A stretch of 29,066 nt of DNA from Balamuthia mandrillaris (GCA_031835245.1 JAVKOQ010000538.1:1-29066); one strand, 5' to 3'; positions 1-11,163 are shown, numbered from the stretch's first letter. Translations and numbers: made by a program. Notes: generated by a model from the letters alone, not told the origin.

Positions 1-591
1 CTCCGTCTTCCATTAAAAAGTAGATGGTAAAGCGATCCCACGTCAGTTTTGATGAACCGAAGCAAAGGTCAATGGCATTGCTGGGCTTGGATGAGACGGA
101 TGCAAAAGATAGTGATGGAATGAGAGAATACAGACGGAACGTTTGTTCTGGTTCTTCAATATCGGTCGCGAGGTCGTAGATGCGCAGTGTGTTATCTGAT
201 GTGAGCACTACTACGTGCGAGTTGCTCAGTGGGTGCCATGCCGCTTTCAAAATGCACAACGACGGCTGGGTTGAGTGGAAGAAATTTCCTATAGGAAATG
301 ATCTTCTCGCTTGTATAAGTGTGTTTCTTTTAATGTTTAAACTCGAGAGAGTCGAGAGATAGAGACAGAGAAAGGGAAGCAGATGATGCATTCAAAGGAA
401 ATACCTGCATTCCACTTCCTGTGGCTGCTTATCTTGAAGTATTTCTCTTCTGGTGCGTTCTGTTATCTGCACAACAGCGCAGGAACTCTTTCCCACTGCT
501 AACAAAAAGTCGCCACCCGCGTTGAAGCTGAGGGACCGCACCTCAAAACCAAGCGGTGGACTTAAACAAAGCGTCTGTAGTAATCCAGTTA

Positions 592-677
<86 letters not shown>

Positions 678-1111
678 GATCAGAGGATTACGGTGCTGTG
701 TTGTGGTTGGTAGTCCTTCTCCAGTTTGAGTCGTTTGAGGCTAACGACATTGAGGTCATTGTGTACATCGCAAAGGAAGAGAAGAGAAAAAGAGTCAATG
801 GCCATGAGGCTGTGTCGTTCTCCTAATCTCTCGCGAGAGATTAAGTAAGCATCCTCGCCCTCTAGAGCCATGCGCCGTAAAAGGGTATGCTGCTGTATCC
901 GCTGCATGAAGGAGGGAGAAGGGCGAGAGGTCGAAGGGCTGCCAGGTGTGGCATAATCCAGTCCCTTGGCAGGAGCCGAGGGAAGGCCTTCTCCGTGCAC
1001 GTTTTTGCTCTGCATGTTGCACTGAAATAACGTAAGGCTTTCGGCGAGGCAAGTGTAAGCAAAGGCAAGACCGCTCCTCTGCCCCCTTTCTTTGTCGCTC
1101 TCTACTCTCAC
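1..1111 (-). CDS. NUP88: NUP88 nucleoporin homologue (N-terminal part, continues beyond left edge)
   Basis: Nucleoporin of the cytoplasmic face of the nuclear pore; in animals it partners NUP214/NUP62 and affects CRM1-dependent export. Three exons fit on the minus strand: 1111-692 (140 codons, phase 0), 574-405, and 326 to the window edge. Exon 2 starts LCLSPPLGFEV, like the LCINPPLFEI segment of animal Nup88. Exon 3 carries SLCILKAAWHPLSNSHVVVL followed by TSDNTLRIYDL and, near the edge, WDRFTIYFLMEDG; these match the beta-propeller signature (LKHAAWYP...VVLLTSDNVIRIY) in order. The exon 3 acceptor (after position 327) was chosen because it keeps phase and gives the expected spacing; a nearer acceptor is possible. 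The start at 1111 is the first ATG of the open frame; internal ATGs cannot be excluded. The C-terminal coiled coil is off-window. The start codon is 176 bp from that of the divergent plus-strand gene. Confidence 0.85.
593..674. repeat. (GA)n microsatellite in NUP88 intron 1
   Basis: An almost pure GA dinucleotide tract of about 80 bp with one interruption near 617. Relative to NUP88 it is (TC)n on the sense strand, ending about 18 nt before the exon 2 acceptor, so it also serves as the polypyrimidine tract. Confidence 0.95.
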
Positions 1112-1287
1112 TCTCTCTCTTTTCTCAGCGTGAATGGTGCCCAGCCTGAGGGGTTAGGACCTTCATTACTTTCCCGCCAAAATACCAACCCACCCGTCTA
1201 TCTTTGCAGCAAAAGAAATTACCCAAAAGCCTCAATCCTTCTCACTGAGTCATTGCGGGGGCGGGGGCGGGGGCGGGGGCGGGCGAG
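1112..1287. promoter_or_regulatory. Divergent promoter region, NUP88 / SANT-like gene
   Basis: 176 bp lie between the two divergent start codons. The segment has a pyrimidine-rich stretch beside the NUP88 start and a GGGGGC hexamer array at 1255-1284 ending three bases before the plus-strand ATG. No TATA box is obvious. Promoter role is inferred from gene layout only. Confidence 0.5.
1255..1284 (+). repeat. GGGGGC hexamer tandem array in the 5' leader
   Basis: About five tandem GCGGGG units on the plus strand immediately before the ATG at 1288. The strand has at least four runs of four or more G, so it could form a G-quadruplex in the mRNA leader. Confidence 0.85.
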
Positions 1288-3123
1288 ATGGAAGAAGGAG
1301 AAGAAGAAGGCCCACAACAAGAGCTACCCCTTTCAGCGGCAGCTAGCCACAAGCGAAAACGACCCATCCTGTCCACTCAACCTACTACCGAACAAGGCAC
1401 TGCCAACAGAACTGGTGGCGGTGACTTTGACGGTGGTAGCACCTCAACAAGCATCGGCTGTTCTCCTGAAGCTACGCCCCCTTTGCAAAAGCGGAGAAAA
1501 GAGCAGGTATCAATAGCAGGCATGGAAGCCCACGCCCGTAACGAGGATGGCGCCACAGCCAAACGAATCCAAGAAACAGCAAGCACATCACCCCAAGGAA
1601 AAGGGAGAGAGGGTCCAACCGCAGCTGCTACGACCCTAAAAAGAAGAAGGAAGCATTTAGACGGGCTGGACGGCAAGTACTGGGAACTTAAAGACCAGAA
1701 AAGACAAAGCTCTGCTTTTGCCTTTTTGGTCGCCTTTTCAGATCCTACGGAGGAAGAGGAACAAAGCCTTGACCCCGATTTCAAGCCCCACAATGACTTG
1801 TCTGGGAGTTCAGATGGAGAAGAAGAAGAAGAAGAAGAAGAAGAAGAAGAGGAGGGAGCAGGAGAGGAAGAGGAGGAGGAAGAGGAATATGAGGAAGATA
1901 GCCAAGAACCTTACGATTGGGAGGAAGATGGCGAAGGTTTGACGGTCGTACACTTGGTGCATAATGCACCAAGTCGGTCATCTAGCTACCATTTTAACAC
2001 AACACCAACCGCAACAAATGAAGAAAGACACAGAAGAAAGAGAGGGGGCGAGATAAATCGTTTCTCAGAACAAGAGATAAAGCGCTGGTCGAAGGCGCGG
2101 GTCAGAGCTTGGCTGGGAAGGCGAACCAACCCTGACCAATACTACTATCGTTTTCCTGGTGGGTCCTTCAACTCTACTTTTCTCTTTGTTCATTGTAACT
2201 AACGAGACACGACCACAACTACGGAACGGATCTTCAACTAAGACTTGGGACTAAGGCAACGCATGGGTAAATGGAGCAAGGATGAATATGAAGTTTTTCT
2301 AAAACGGCATCACGAGTTTAAGCTGAAGGGATGGTGGGTGGGCAGCCGTTGGGGCATTTTTAGTGCCACTCCGGGCTTGGAGCATCGAGTTGGCTACCAG
2401 TGCAGCAACCTCTACCGCAGACTAGTCAAGGAGAACATTTTGCATGACCCTAGCTACGGCCTTGACAGCACTGGGAAGTTTGGTCTTATAGGTGGCATAC
2501 CAGATGGAGCTTCCGATGTCCCTCCTGTACTTTGCACTGCTCTTTCGTCCCCCTTTTTTTTTTTCTGTTTCGCACGCTCTTATTTTTCGACACTACAGGA
2601 AATGCATGTGCTCAATACTGAGGTATGGAATGCACAATCAGCTGCACTTGAACAAAAAGTGGATAGATGGGTGCGTCTCTACCACCCAGGTGAGGCCCCA
2701 ATCGGATTCGTTCGTTTTATGCGGCATCGAAATGCTACAAGGAGAAACGGGAGAGGCAGTAGATGCCCGCCTACGAACTTGCCACCTTTCCTTCACCATT
2801 TTTCCTCCACTGCTGAAAAGTCGCCAGACATTGAAGAGGGTTGGCAAACCCCAAGCCCAACCGGTCCACAAAGAAAGAGCACCACAACGACCACCAAAAG
2901 CCCAAACACTAAAAGGAGCCCAACCCGCCAACTAACTCCAACAAGCACTGCAAGCACCACCCCAAAGAGAAATTCTCCAAGCCGGCCCCCCTTCGCACAA
3001 ATAAACTTTAGTACTGAGGAAGCCCCGTATCAGTTACAACGCGACCTTGTCCATGCGCTCAGCATAAAATATCCTTTTCCATTCCCAGACCCACAGGCGG
3101 GGAAGCTTTTCCCTCCTTGCTAA
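1288..3123 (+). CDS. Acidic Myb/SANT-like nuclear protein, unnamed
   Basis: I do not recognise a named family. Exon 1 is 1288-2158 and exon 2 starts at 2243 (donor after CCTG, acceptor after CTAAG, phase kept), reading RFPDLGLRQRMGKWSKDEYE across the join. A 72-nt in-frame, T-rich segment at 2527-2598 with GT..AG ends is probably a second intron, so the product is about 559 aa (583 if unspliced). Residues about 1-170 are basic with KRKR and KRRRK clusters that look like nuclear localisation signals. About 170-215 is an almost pure Glu run. The core (about 255-360) has a tryptophan-spaced Myb/SANT-like pattern ending WGIFSATPGLEHRVGYQCSN then LYRRL. The C-terminal 150 residues are Ser/Thr/Pro-rich and low complexity. 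A DNA- or chromatin-binding role is inference from this layout. Confidence 0.7.
1952..1974. repeat. 23-bp palindrome inside the SANT-like gene
   Basis: Two 11-base arms, ACTTGGTGCAT and ATGCACCAAGT, are exactly complementary around a single central A. It is in coding sequence (encoding around VHLVHNAPS) just after the acidic region. Confidence 0.8.
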
Positions 3124-3251
3124 GCATACATAATGACGTATGTTCATCGTACGATTTGCTATACCTTAACTCTTTCCGTTTCGCAAGGATTGTCTACCAA
3201 GCTACCCCCTCAATCTCCAATGCTTGACAACCCCGGTGTTTAACCGTGCAG
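3124..3251 (+). other. Short gap between SANT-like gene and MMS22L
   Basis: 128 bp. It contains an ATG at 3133 with a short open frame and an acceptor-like pyrimidine/AAG at about 3187, so it probably holds the first exon or leader of MMS22L and the 3' end of the upstream transcript. No join I tried keeps phase cleanly into the exon at 3252. Confidence 0.4.
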
Positions 3252-5096
3252 ACAGCAATCCAACAGTCTTTTTTGGGAAATATCCTGTATCTTCTGCAAT
3301 GGTTTGAAGGCGGCTTGCGTGTTTGTGTGCTCTGTTATTTCCAAACTAACCGTACAACTAGGATTTTATCCTTCAAGGCGATTTTCAGCCCTATTTTACT
3401 GCTCTACAACAGAGGTTGGCAATTCTCTACTCAAGCGAACTGAAGGGATCATCAGGGTATGTGCCTCCTCCGATTGGCTGATGTAGAGAAAAATTAACAG
3501 TTTACTAGCAGGGAAGATGAGACAGAAATTCTAAGCTTCCTTTGGTTTTTATTGGGCAGCATACGGTCAAGTTTTACCAAAGAAATTGAACTTGATTCAC
3601 GCATTTCGTGCTTTGAGCGACTGGCTGTTTGCTTGAATCACCTCTTTGAGAGCTTAGGTTTGTTGACATTGCAAGCCCTATGAACATTGCAATTGATGCT
3701 TTGTTGTATCTTTTCTCTTGTTCGCTACAGGTACATTACAGCCAGAATGGTACCATGATAATCACAACACTTGGATGCACCAAAGTTTCAAAATTGTCTC
3801 CTTTTGTAAAAGCGCTGTGCTAGAGTGCTACTTCTGGATCTGTCGCTCATGTGCAAAGGAGGAAGTACGTGCTCACCTCAGTAGTGTTGATCACGAGCAA
3901 GAAATACGTTTATTCCAGGACGCTATGAATATGCTCAAGGGCCATGCGCTCAGTCTAATGGAGGAGCTGCTGAAACTTGTAGGGGACTGTCCCACTTTAA
4001 TGGCTCTGCCGTCATTCTGTTCAGGCACTGACGGCAGCCGACTTGAACCGAACACTGTGGTGCTGGGCTTGTGGCGAAAGGTAATGCACATATTTGATGA
4101 CTTCCCTCATCAAGCCGCTGGTTCTGAGAAGCAAGTCAAAGACTTTTGGGCAACCTTCAACGACACTATTTTGGGGCTAACAAGTCTACCATCCTTCCAA
4201 GAAAACGCAGAAGAAAAGCCAGACGAGGTGACTTCTCGCAGTTCGGAAGGCACAAAGCCCCTTGGTACGCAGCCATATATAGAGTGCCTCACCACTGAAT
4301 TATCGTAACGTTGTCTTACTCTTTCTTCTTCTTCTTCTTCTTCTCTCTCCACACAGTGCTAAATGAGTTTCGATGGGAGATGCTCTTCAGGCTGATTCCC
4401 CTTCATTTGTTTGACGAGGAGGGAAAATTCAAGCAACAATCCTCTACCAGCTCAAACCAATCCCAATGGCTCTTCAATTACGATTGGGCAACCACCAAAA
4501 ACTGGCTGCTAGTGGAAGCACTAATAGAGCGTTCCCCCTTGGGGTTGCGAGCGGACGGAGACGAGCTAAACTTCCAAGCCACAAAAATGATGACGACGAG
4601 CCTAAAATGGGATATCTCCAGGCTAAAGGGAGCAATTCTAATGCGGTGCATTGAGTTAGCCGAGTTTTGGGGAACGAACGAGCATTTAGTTGCTCTTTTG
4701 TGGCAGTATTTCCGTGTGCATTACCAGCCAATGAACCAGGAAGACAGCTTTTCTGAACTGGTAGTGCAACACGTGCTGGAATGTCCTGTCTCCGTGACGT
4801 ACAAGTTCTACCCGATTGGCCAGTACTCTTCTGAGTTTGAGCTTTTCCTGAAGCTTCTCCTTACCGAGTTAAAAAAGACTGGATGTCCCAAGCGCATTCA
4901 CAGAGTGAGAAAACGTTTGTTGGAAGGTTTATCGACTCCCATAACCAACCCTACCACTCTACAGCACGTACTCGCCCTTGAATTGGTCTTTGCGCGTTTT
5001 ATGAACCACGAATACAAGCTTGCTCAGTTGCCTCACGCCATACAACGTATTATTGGTTTTTTCCTTTACTATTCAGAGTTTTGGAACCCGTTATTC

Positions 5097-5134
<38 letters not shown>

Positions 5135-8100
5135 ATATTCATCAGGTTCCAATACTGAATGCCAACGAATAGTCACAAGAGCATTGTTCATTGCTGCGTT
5201 GATGCTACTCCAAACCTCTCAAGATATCAAGGTGGGTGTCTTCCTCCGTGAATATTGGCTCCTTGACCTGTTTGACGCTTGTCATTGACTGAATTATTAT
5301 TACGACGATAGAACTGGGCCGAACGATATCTACTGGAGCCCTTCGAAACGGTTTGCAAGGATTACGTGGACCTACAGATGCGCCTCAAAAGCCTAAACAG
5401 AGAAAACAAAGGTATCCCTTCTCATCTGGAGGATGAGCTCCAGAAAACGGAATCCCTTTTATACAAGTTGCTTCATCACATGGAAATGATGTTTCGCTTG
5501 CGCCACTCGAGGGATTCACTCTGTTCTGACTACGTGTTGATTTCACCTTCCCTGAAACACTTGGTCCAACACCTCGACCTGCTGTCGGAGTCAATCGCTA
5601 TTAGATTGTTGGATATGATTCATTATTCTATGCAGTTGAAGAACGAGCAATCGAGCCCTGATCTCAGCACCACACAACCACCGATCATCACATCGTCTTC
5701 TACTGTTGACAATGGCTCGGAGGAAGATGACCCTTTCTCTTTCATGGATGGTATCGCCTTCGAGGACCTCGATCGTATGGTTGAGGAGCATCGCAGCAAG
5801 CAACAAAACTATCCCATTGCCAATCAGATTTACGCGCATTTATTCGATCCCCTGATATCAGCCATAACAAGGAGGCTTCCCGTCCACATACTCGAGCGTT
5901 CTGTAACATGTTTGGCCAGCATGGCGCCACTGCTCGTCCATTTCAAGTTTTGCGTAAAACCTTTTCCCATTAACTTTTTGCTCGTCGACTCTCTGACTCT
6001 CTTATTCACTTTCTCTAGCAATGGTCACACCTTAAGGCATTGTACAGTAATTCTTTTATGGTAAGAAGCAACGCTGATGTGTCGCAACGAAGCATTCCGA
6101 TATGGTTCTGGCTGCATATATTGCGGGCCCAACATGCTGAATCACTGTGCATCAAACCATGCATCAAGGAATTTATACTGGTTTGTTGAGCCACCCCTCT
6201 TTATGAAAGTCGTTCTCTGATTACCGCACCATTGGATTTTATGCCTTTAGGAACACAAGTTCTTTTTGCTGAACATATGGCTGCTGTCAACAATTGAGCG
6301 GTCGCACTACGAGCCACCGCTTAACAAGCAGCTTCAAAATACTCCCACCATTCCCTACTTTCAGAACATGCATGGTGTGAAGAAAGTAACCTATATCGTC
6401 AAACGTACGTACTGCAAGTACTGTGCTCTTTGCTTTTGCTGACAGCATCTGGCGGTTTTGTTCTCATGTCACAGACGTAATGGAGTGTCTCTCAGAGGAA
6501 TGGCAGCAAGCCAATAAAGCCTGTGGTGAGACGCCTACATCCGTTGCAGCTGTGAAGCAACAGTTTATGGAAGTCACCTCTCAGGTTCACCTTGTCATTC
6601 ACCGGTCGGTTGCAGACCGCTTGGAGCAAAAGGAGGAACCACAATTGCAGCGCTTCATTGCACTGATGTATAGCATTATTGGAAACCTCTTCGTTTATCT
6701 GCCCGAACTGCTATATACGAAAGGGAATGCCAACCACAACACTCTCGCTGCCTTGTTGAATGGCTATTTCTTTGGGCCTTTTCACTCCGCGGCACCGGTT
6801 GGTGGAATGGCTCTTCCCCTTAGGGAGCGAAATACCATGTTGTTGCGGCAGCAACATGTTGGAAGGAGTTTTGGCAGATACAGGGGGAGTAGTCCACAAT
6901 CAGTCTTCTCTCAAGCTCGCTCACAAGAAGACATTTCTCTGCTTAATGCGCAGCGTCAACTTCTCACTAATCTATACCAGAACGCTGTATGGGGATTTGT
7001 GCAGGCCATACCGGTGTGTCTTGCTCATTTTGACCTTCACGGGGATGGATATATGAGTCGCAGCTTAGCTCAGTTCTTTGCATGTTTCTACGAAGGACTC
7101 TACCAACAATTTGCCTTGCACTTTGACTACAAAGAGCTTGACGGGCTTGACATCACAAAAAGGCCATCTGTACCAGCACGTTTGGATGAGCTAGTGAAAG
7201 GCATGCTCATTCGTGGAGACAGGACTCAAAGGTAACGTTGCCTATCTTGAGCTGCTGCTTTTGTGTTCTAATGCTTGTAACACTGCTTCTTATGTATTCT
7301 TTCCGTATATTTATCTATCTGTATCCCAGAAAAGGATTGGGGTCTCTGCGACGGTTTGTCATGGGAACAGTTGTCCCAATGTTTCTGCGCATACCTTTAG
7401 ATAAAAACCTTGATGGCCATGGGACTCAGGCTGTCTTTGCTGCACTCCAAAGTCCGCTCTTTGTGATATTTACAATTCGGTTTGTGGAAAGATTAGAGTG
7501 CCTGTCTCTGAGCAGTGAATCAACCCCCGCTAAAACCGACGAAGTGCAAAATGATGATGTTGTTTTAGCAACAACATGGCACGGGTGGCACCATCTCTTT
7601 CTCGACTTTTTGCCGATCATGCTTCCTCTGTTGGAGGTATTCACCTTCACATCCTCGTCCTTCGACCGGGCTCCAGTGCACCTCATGAAAAGCGAGGCCT
7701 ACCATCTTGCAGCCTTGCTGTTCCGTACATTGGGAGAGGCTGATGCGAAAGAACTACAACAGCAACAAGAAGGTAACCAAACTCATGCAATACGCTGTCA
7801 TGCATTCCGCAACAAGCAATCACAGTTCTACTCACCTCCAATTGGCGTTTGTAGGCTGCATAGGTATGGACGGAAAGACCAATGCCCACTGGCAAATTCT
7901 GCAACACTTTGCCTGTTGCCTGCTGTTGCACATAGTTCGGGACGTGTACCTTTTGTGGAAAGGCGAACAGTTCTTTCAGAACTGCCAGAGCCTTGAGTCC
8001 CTCAGAATGAGATTGGATGACGAGAAAGAGCAACTTGCAAGGCTGCTGAGCAGTTCCTGCTCACCCGGTTGCTCCTCTTTCGCCCAGCAGTACGCAGACA

Positions 8101-8535
8101 TAAGGAAGGGCATTCAAGGAGACGCCAACCAGCGACAACTTTCGTTATCAAGCCCTCTGTTTGGCCCACATTCCTACTATCAGTACACTCAGCCGGTTTG
8201 TTAAGTGCTTAAATTTTCTTTCTATCTTTCAACCTCTGCTGCCGCCGTGAAGGTGGTCCACTGCTAATTCCCTTATGACACATGAATAGATCTGGTCAGA
8301 GAAGCTGTTGGCAACAATGATTGCAGAACTATTGCCACGTTTAAACGTGGATTGGCTTGGCTCTACTGTAGTGGAAACCTACCATCACATAAAGATCATG
8401 CTAGAGGAATGTGCAGGCGAGAGTCAACAAACTGCTGCAGCTGGAGGTGCTCATGGTGGTAGGAGTAGTGGTGGATGTGGCGGGCGGAGGATTCCCTTCC
8501 AGTTGGCCCAAGTCTTGGCCGATGCCGACACGTGA
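3252..8535 (+). CDS. MMS22L: MMS22L homologue (replication-fork repair), 5' start unresolved
   Basis: MMS22L with TONSL loads RAD51 at damaged replication forks. Exons that keep phase: 3252-3320, 3362-3456, 3512-3657, 3731-4264, 4357-5055, 5146-5231, 5312-5953, 6019-6180, 6251-6408, 6446-7231, 7330-7772, 7855-8195, 8290-8535, ending TGA; about 1,468 aa plus a missing start (human protein about 1,243). Matches in order to animal MMS22L include LGLWRKVMHIFDDF, the LNEFRWEMLFRLIPLHLFD block, ELAEFWGTNEHLVALLWQYF, the FELFLKLLLTEL segment with following basic residues, and FVMGTVVPMFL near the C-terminus. Only 128 bp separate the upstream gene's stop from the first exon I can phase, and that exon has no ATG, so a short leader exon lies between or the first exon is misread. 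The product is all-helical in character with no catalytic motif, as expected. The gene converges on MPP alpha with 57 bp between stops. Confidence 0.78.
4321..4346 (+). repeat. (TTC)n tract before an MMS22L acceptor
   Basis: A short CTT/TTC repeat forming the polypyrimidine tract of the intron 4265-4356. Confidence 0.85.
5100..5132 (+). repeat. (CT)n microsatellite in an MMS22L intron
   Basis: A pure CT dinucleotide run of about 33 bp inside the 90-nt intron 5056-5145. Two AG acceptors follow it; the second (before 5146) is the one that preserves phase. Confidence 0.95.
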
Positions 8536-8592
8536 GACTATCTACCCACCAACAAACAAGAACAGATTTCCTCCGGCGGCGCAAAGATCATT

Positions 8593-10870
8593 CTATTTAT
8601 TTTCGTTCAGCCCCTTAGCTTTTTGTTGCTGCCGAGCTTTTTGAATCTTTTGGGGCAGAGTGCGAAAATACTCTTCGACTGCAGAGAAAGGCGGTAGTGT
8701 AGCTAAAGCGGCCTCGGGTGCAAATGCGATGAGGCAGGGCTTGCTGGCCACCAGCCGCCCTGCCACCCGCAGAAGATCTTCTTCAGTTAGCGAGTCTATT
8801 TTTTGGCAAATATTTTCTGCAGAGTGCCTCGTGTTGTACGAAATTATTTGTCTGCCAATGTCATCAAACATCACAGAGCGGGACTCCAGATTGGTGAAGA
8901 TGCCTTTTGTCACATGAATATGAGTGAGCACAGTTGTTTTTATAAGCAGCCAGCAGAATCACAAATAAGTAGAAAAGTACTGCACGCCACGAGAATGCGA
9001 AGACGAAGACGAAGACGAAGAAGAAGAAGAAGAAGAAGAAGAAGAAGAAGAAGAAGAAGAAGAAGAAGAAGAAGAAGAAGAAGAAGAAGAAGAAGAAGAA
9101 GAAGAAGAAGAACAGGAACAAGGAACAAAACAACAACAGAAACACAAAAACAACATACTGGATTTGAGCTGATTTTTTGCTCGCATGACTTCTTCCTCTT
9201 GCAAACGGTGGGCCATCTCGGCTAATTGCAAGCACATGACTTGAACCATATCTCCGAGGTGGGAATGGTCCGCTTTAGCGTAGATGCCAAACATGCCGGT
9301 ATCTTCATAAAAGGTATTGAAGGCGCTGGCGGCATCAACGTAGTGAAATTGGTTGAGGACATTGCGGTAGAGGCGAGAGTACATGCCTTTGCCAGGGCCA
9401 CCAGGACTGAAAGAGCTTCCACCACCCATTAATGTTTGCAGCACGCAAGCTCCATAGAGGTCCTCGTCCTGCAAGCTCACGCCCTCAAAGGCTAGAACCA
9501 CGTGGCTGGGATAGGGCTTGTCTAGTTGAGACATGGCGTGCAATTTGTCTTCCACTTCAGGAGTCATGACCTCCAGATGTTCACCTCCCTTGTAGATTGG
9601 ATGAGTAGGAGGACTCACCACCGGTGATGATGTAGAGCTTTTTCTCACATCCGCAAAGTGCTTTTCTGCCATCCCCACAAATTGCGCATGTTCCACACCT
9701 ACTGCAGCAACAACTACACGGGGGGCCACATAAAACCGTTCTACGAACTGCAAGAGGTGTTCTCGGGTGATGGCCGAGATGTTGCTTGGGGGTACTAATT
9801 GGCTCAAGCCTAGGCCTTCCTTGCCGTAGGCTAGCTCGTGCAGAACCTCTGATATCCACGTATCTGGGTCATATTGTATCTCCTCTAATTTCTGGGCCAA
9901 CACTTGTCTCTGTTCTTCCATGTCCTCTTCCAAGAATTGCGGCGACTTGATGTTGTTGGCAAGTATCTCCAACACCTCTGGTAGATGGTCTTGGATAGTG
10001 TCCACCTGGTAGACCATCAGCTCTCTCATGCTTGACGAGAAAGCTCCTGTGCCAAGTTCTTCTAAGCGTTGCACTATGTGTTGTGTAGTGTTTGTGGCGG
10101 TGGCCTGGGATAAGACCCAACATTCGTTATACAGAAAGCACGAAACAGCTACCTTGCAATCAACCAAGAAACAAACACAACAATACCTAGATACAAACCT
10201 TGTAGGCCATTCGCTGAAGGAAGTCTGTAACACCATTGGTAGCGGGGGTTTCATATCTGGAACCAGCATTCACAAAGACGCCGACGGTGCTGACCTGGCC
10301 GTAACATTCCTCGCTGGCAACGCGAAGGCCGTTAGGCAAGGTAGTCACCCGTGTAACCGGCCGTTTGAGTGCGGATAGAGGAAGCGGCTCTGGTGTTCCT
10401 GGGAACGGCTCACGCATTGAGACAGTGGGTTGCTGTTGAGAAGCGAGATTCTTAGACTCTTCTTGCAGCCTCTCTTTTTTTTCCGCCCTTCGCTTGGCAA
10501 CAGCAGGATCCAATGGTGGCGCTGCAAAGTATGTCACTGGGAGGTGCGGTGTTGCTGTCACTGGTTGGCTGTGCGGTTGCCGCTGCTCCTCCCTTAAGGT
10601 CATGCTGCCGCGGAACCAACGCCGAGACATGCCTGTGTCTGTAAGATGAGTGAAACGCTGTTTTCTCTCACTCAACCACTGAAGAAACAAAGCAGTACCT
10701 GGAAGGAGGCCCCCCACCCTTCCACCGTCACCACGGGGACTCACCAAGGTAGAGCCGCGTTGGCTGAAGTGCCGCAACGTCGGGTCCCAAGGGAGAAACC
10801 GTGCTCCCAGTAACCGATGAATGGTTGATGGTCGTGAAAGGTTTTGGCGAAGCCCTCTAATCCCCTCCAT
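8593..10870 (-). CDS. PMPCA: Mitochondrial processing peptidase alpha subunit
   Basis: Non-catalytic, substrate-binding subunit of the matrix peptidase that removes import presequences. Exons on the minus strand: 10870-10199, 10104-9159, 8903-8593; about 642 aa, or about 620 if a 66-nt in-frame segment (10744-10679) with a GTGAGT donor is also spliced. Signature matches: LPNGLRVASEECYGQVSTVG, VNAGSRYE, the alpha-specific glycine loop MGGGSSFSPGGPGKGMYSRL, and NLESRSVMFDDIGRQ. The HxxEH zinc site of the beta subunit is absent (DFLQRMAYK at that place), as normal for alpha. The start MEGIRGLRQNLSRPSTIHRL is Arg/Ser-rich without acidic residues beyond the first, a good mitochondrial presequence. 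It is longer than animal MPP alpha because of an extended basic/Gln N-terminal region before the peptidase fold. The last intron (8904-9158) is enlarged by a TTC repeat. Divergent from the CCCH gene. Confidence 0.92.
9001..9111. repeat. (GAA)n / (TTC)n microsatellite in MPP alpha intron
   Basis: About 110 bp of AAG/GAA trinucleotide on the plus strand, beginning with a few GAC variants. In the sense direction of MPP alpha it is TTC and makes up nearly half of the 255-nt intron. Confidence 0.97.
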
Positions 10871-11163
10871 GTTGTTGCTGCTGCTGCTGCTGCCTGCTGC
10901 TGTTCTGCTTGCTCCTTGTTCCTTTTGCTTTCTGTTCTCCTCTCTCTCTCTCTCTGCCAGGCGGAGGCCCAAGGAAAAGGCATGAACTGCACGAGGGGTA
11001 GGTAACCCAATATATTTTATTTTTTTTGGTGTGCGTGCGTGTTGTGTGTGCCGAGAAGAAGCACGCACACACACACACAACACGCTGCAAAGGACAAGAA
11101 TTCATTCCCTCTTCCTCTCTCTCTTTCTCTCTCACACACACAAAGAACAAGTACTACGCAACC
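10871..11163. promoter_or_regulatory. Divergent promoter region, MPP alpha / ZC3H11A-like
   Basis: 293 bp between divergent starts. It contains a CTG-rich tract (10871-10906) next to the MPP alpha start, a CT run near 10939-10957, an AT-rich TATA-like block at about 11008-11028 and a CA repeat at about 11062-11081. Regulatory role is inferred from position. Confidence 0.5.

Noticed and set aside
453-713. Plus-strand open frame ending in Arg-Glu repeats
   Set aside because: It is antisense to NUP88 exon 2 and runs through the GA microsatellite.
3252-8535. Exportin/importin-like helical repeat protein
   Set aside because: The all-helical character first suggested an exportin, but ordered matches (RWEMLFRLIP, ELAEFWG, LLWQYF, FELFLKLL) fit MMS22L and not exportins.
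8803-9225. Open frame with a long poly-Arg run (plus) and poly-Phe, poly-Leu or poly-Ser runs (minus)
   Set aside because: These are translations of the GAA/TTC microsatellite in the MPP alpha intron.
10665-10745. Certain intron in MPP alpha exon 1
   Set aside because: A GTGAGT donor and CAG acceptor bound 66 nt, but the segment is in frame without stops, so splicing cannot be decided from sequence; left as a possibility.
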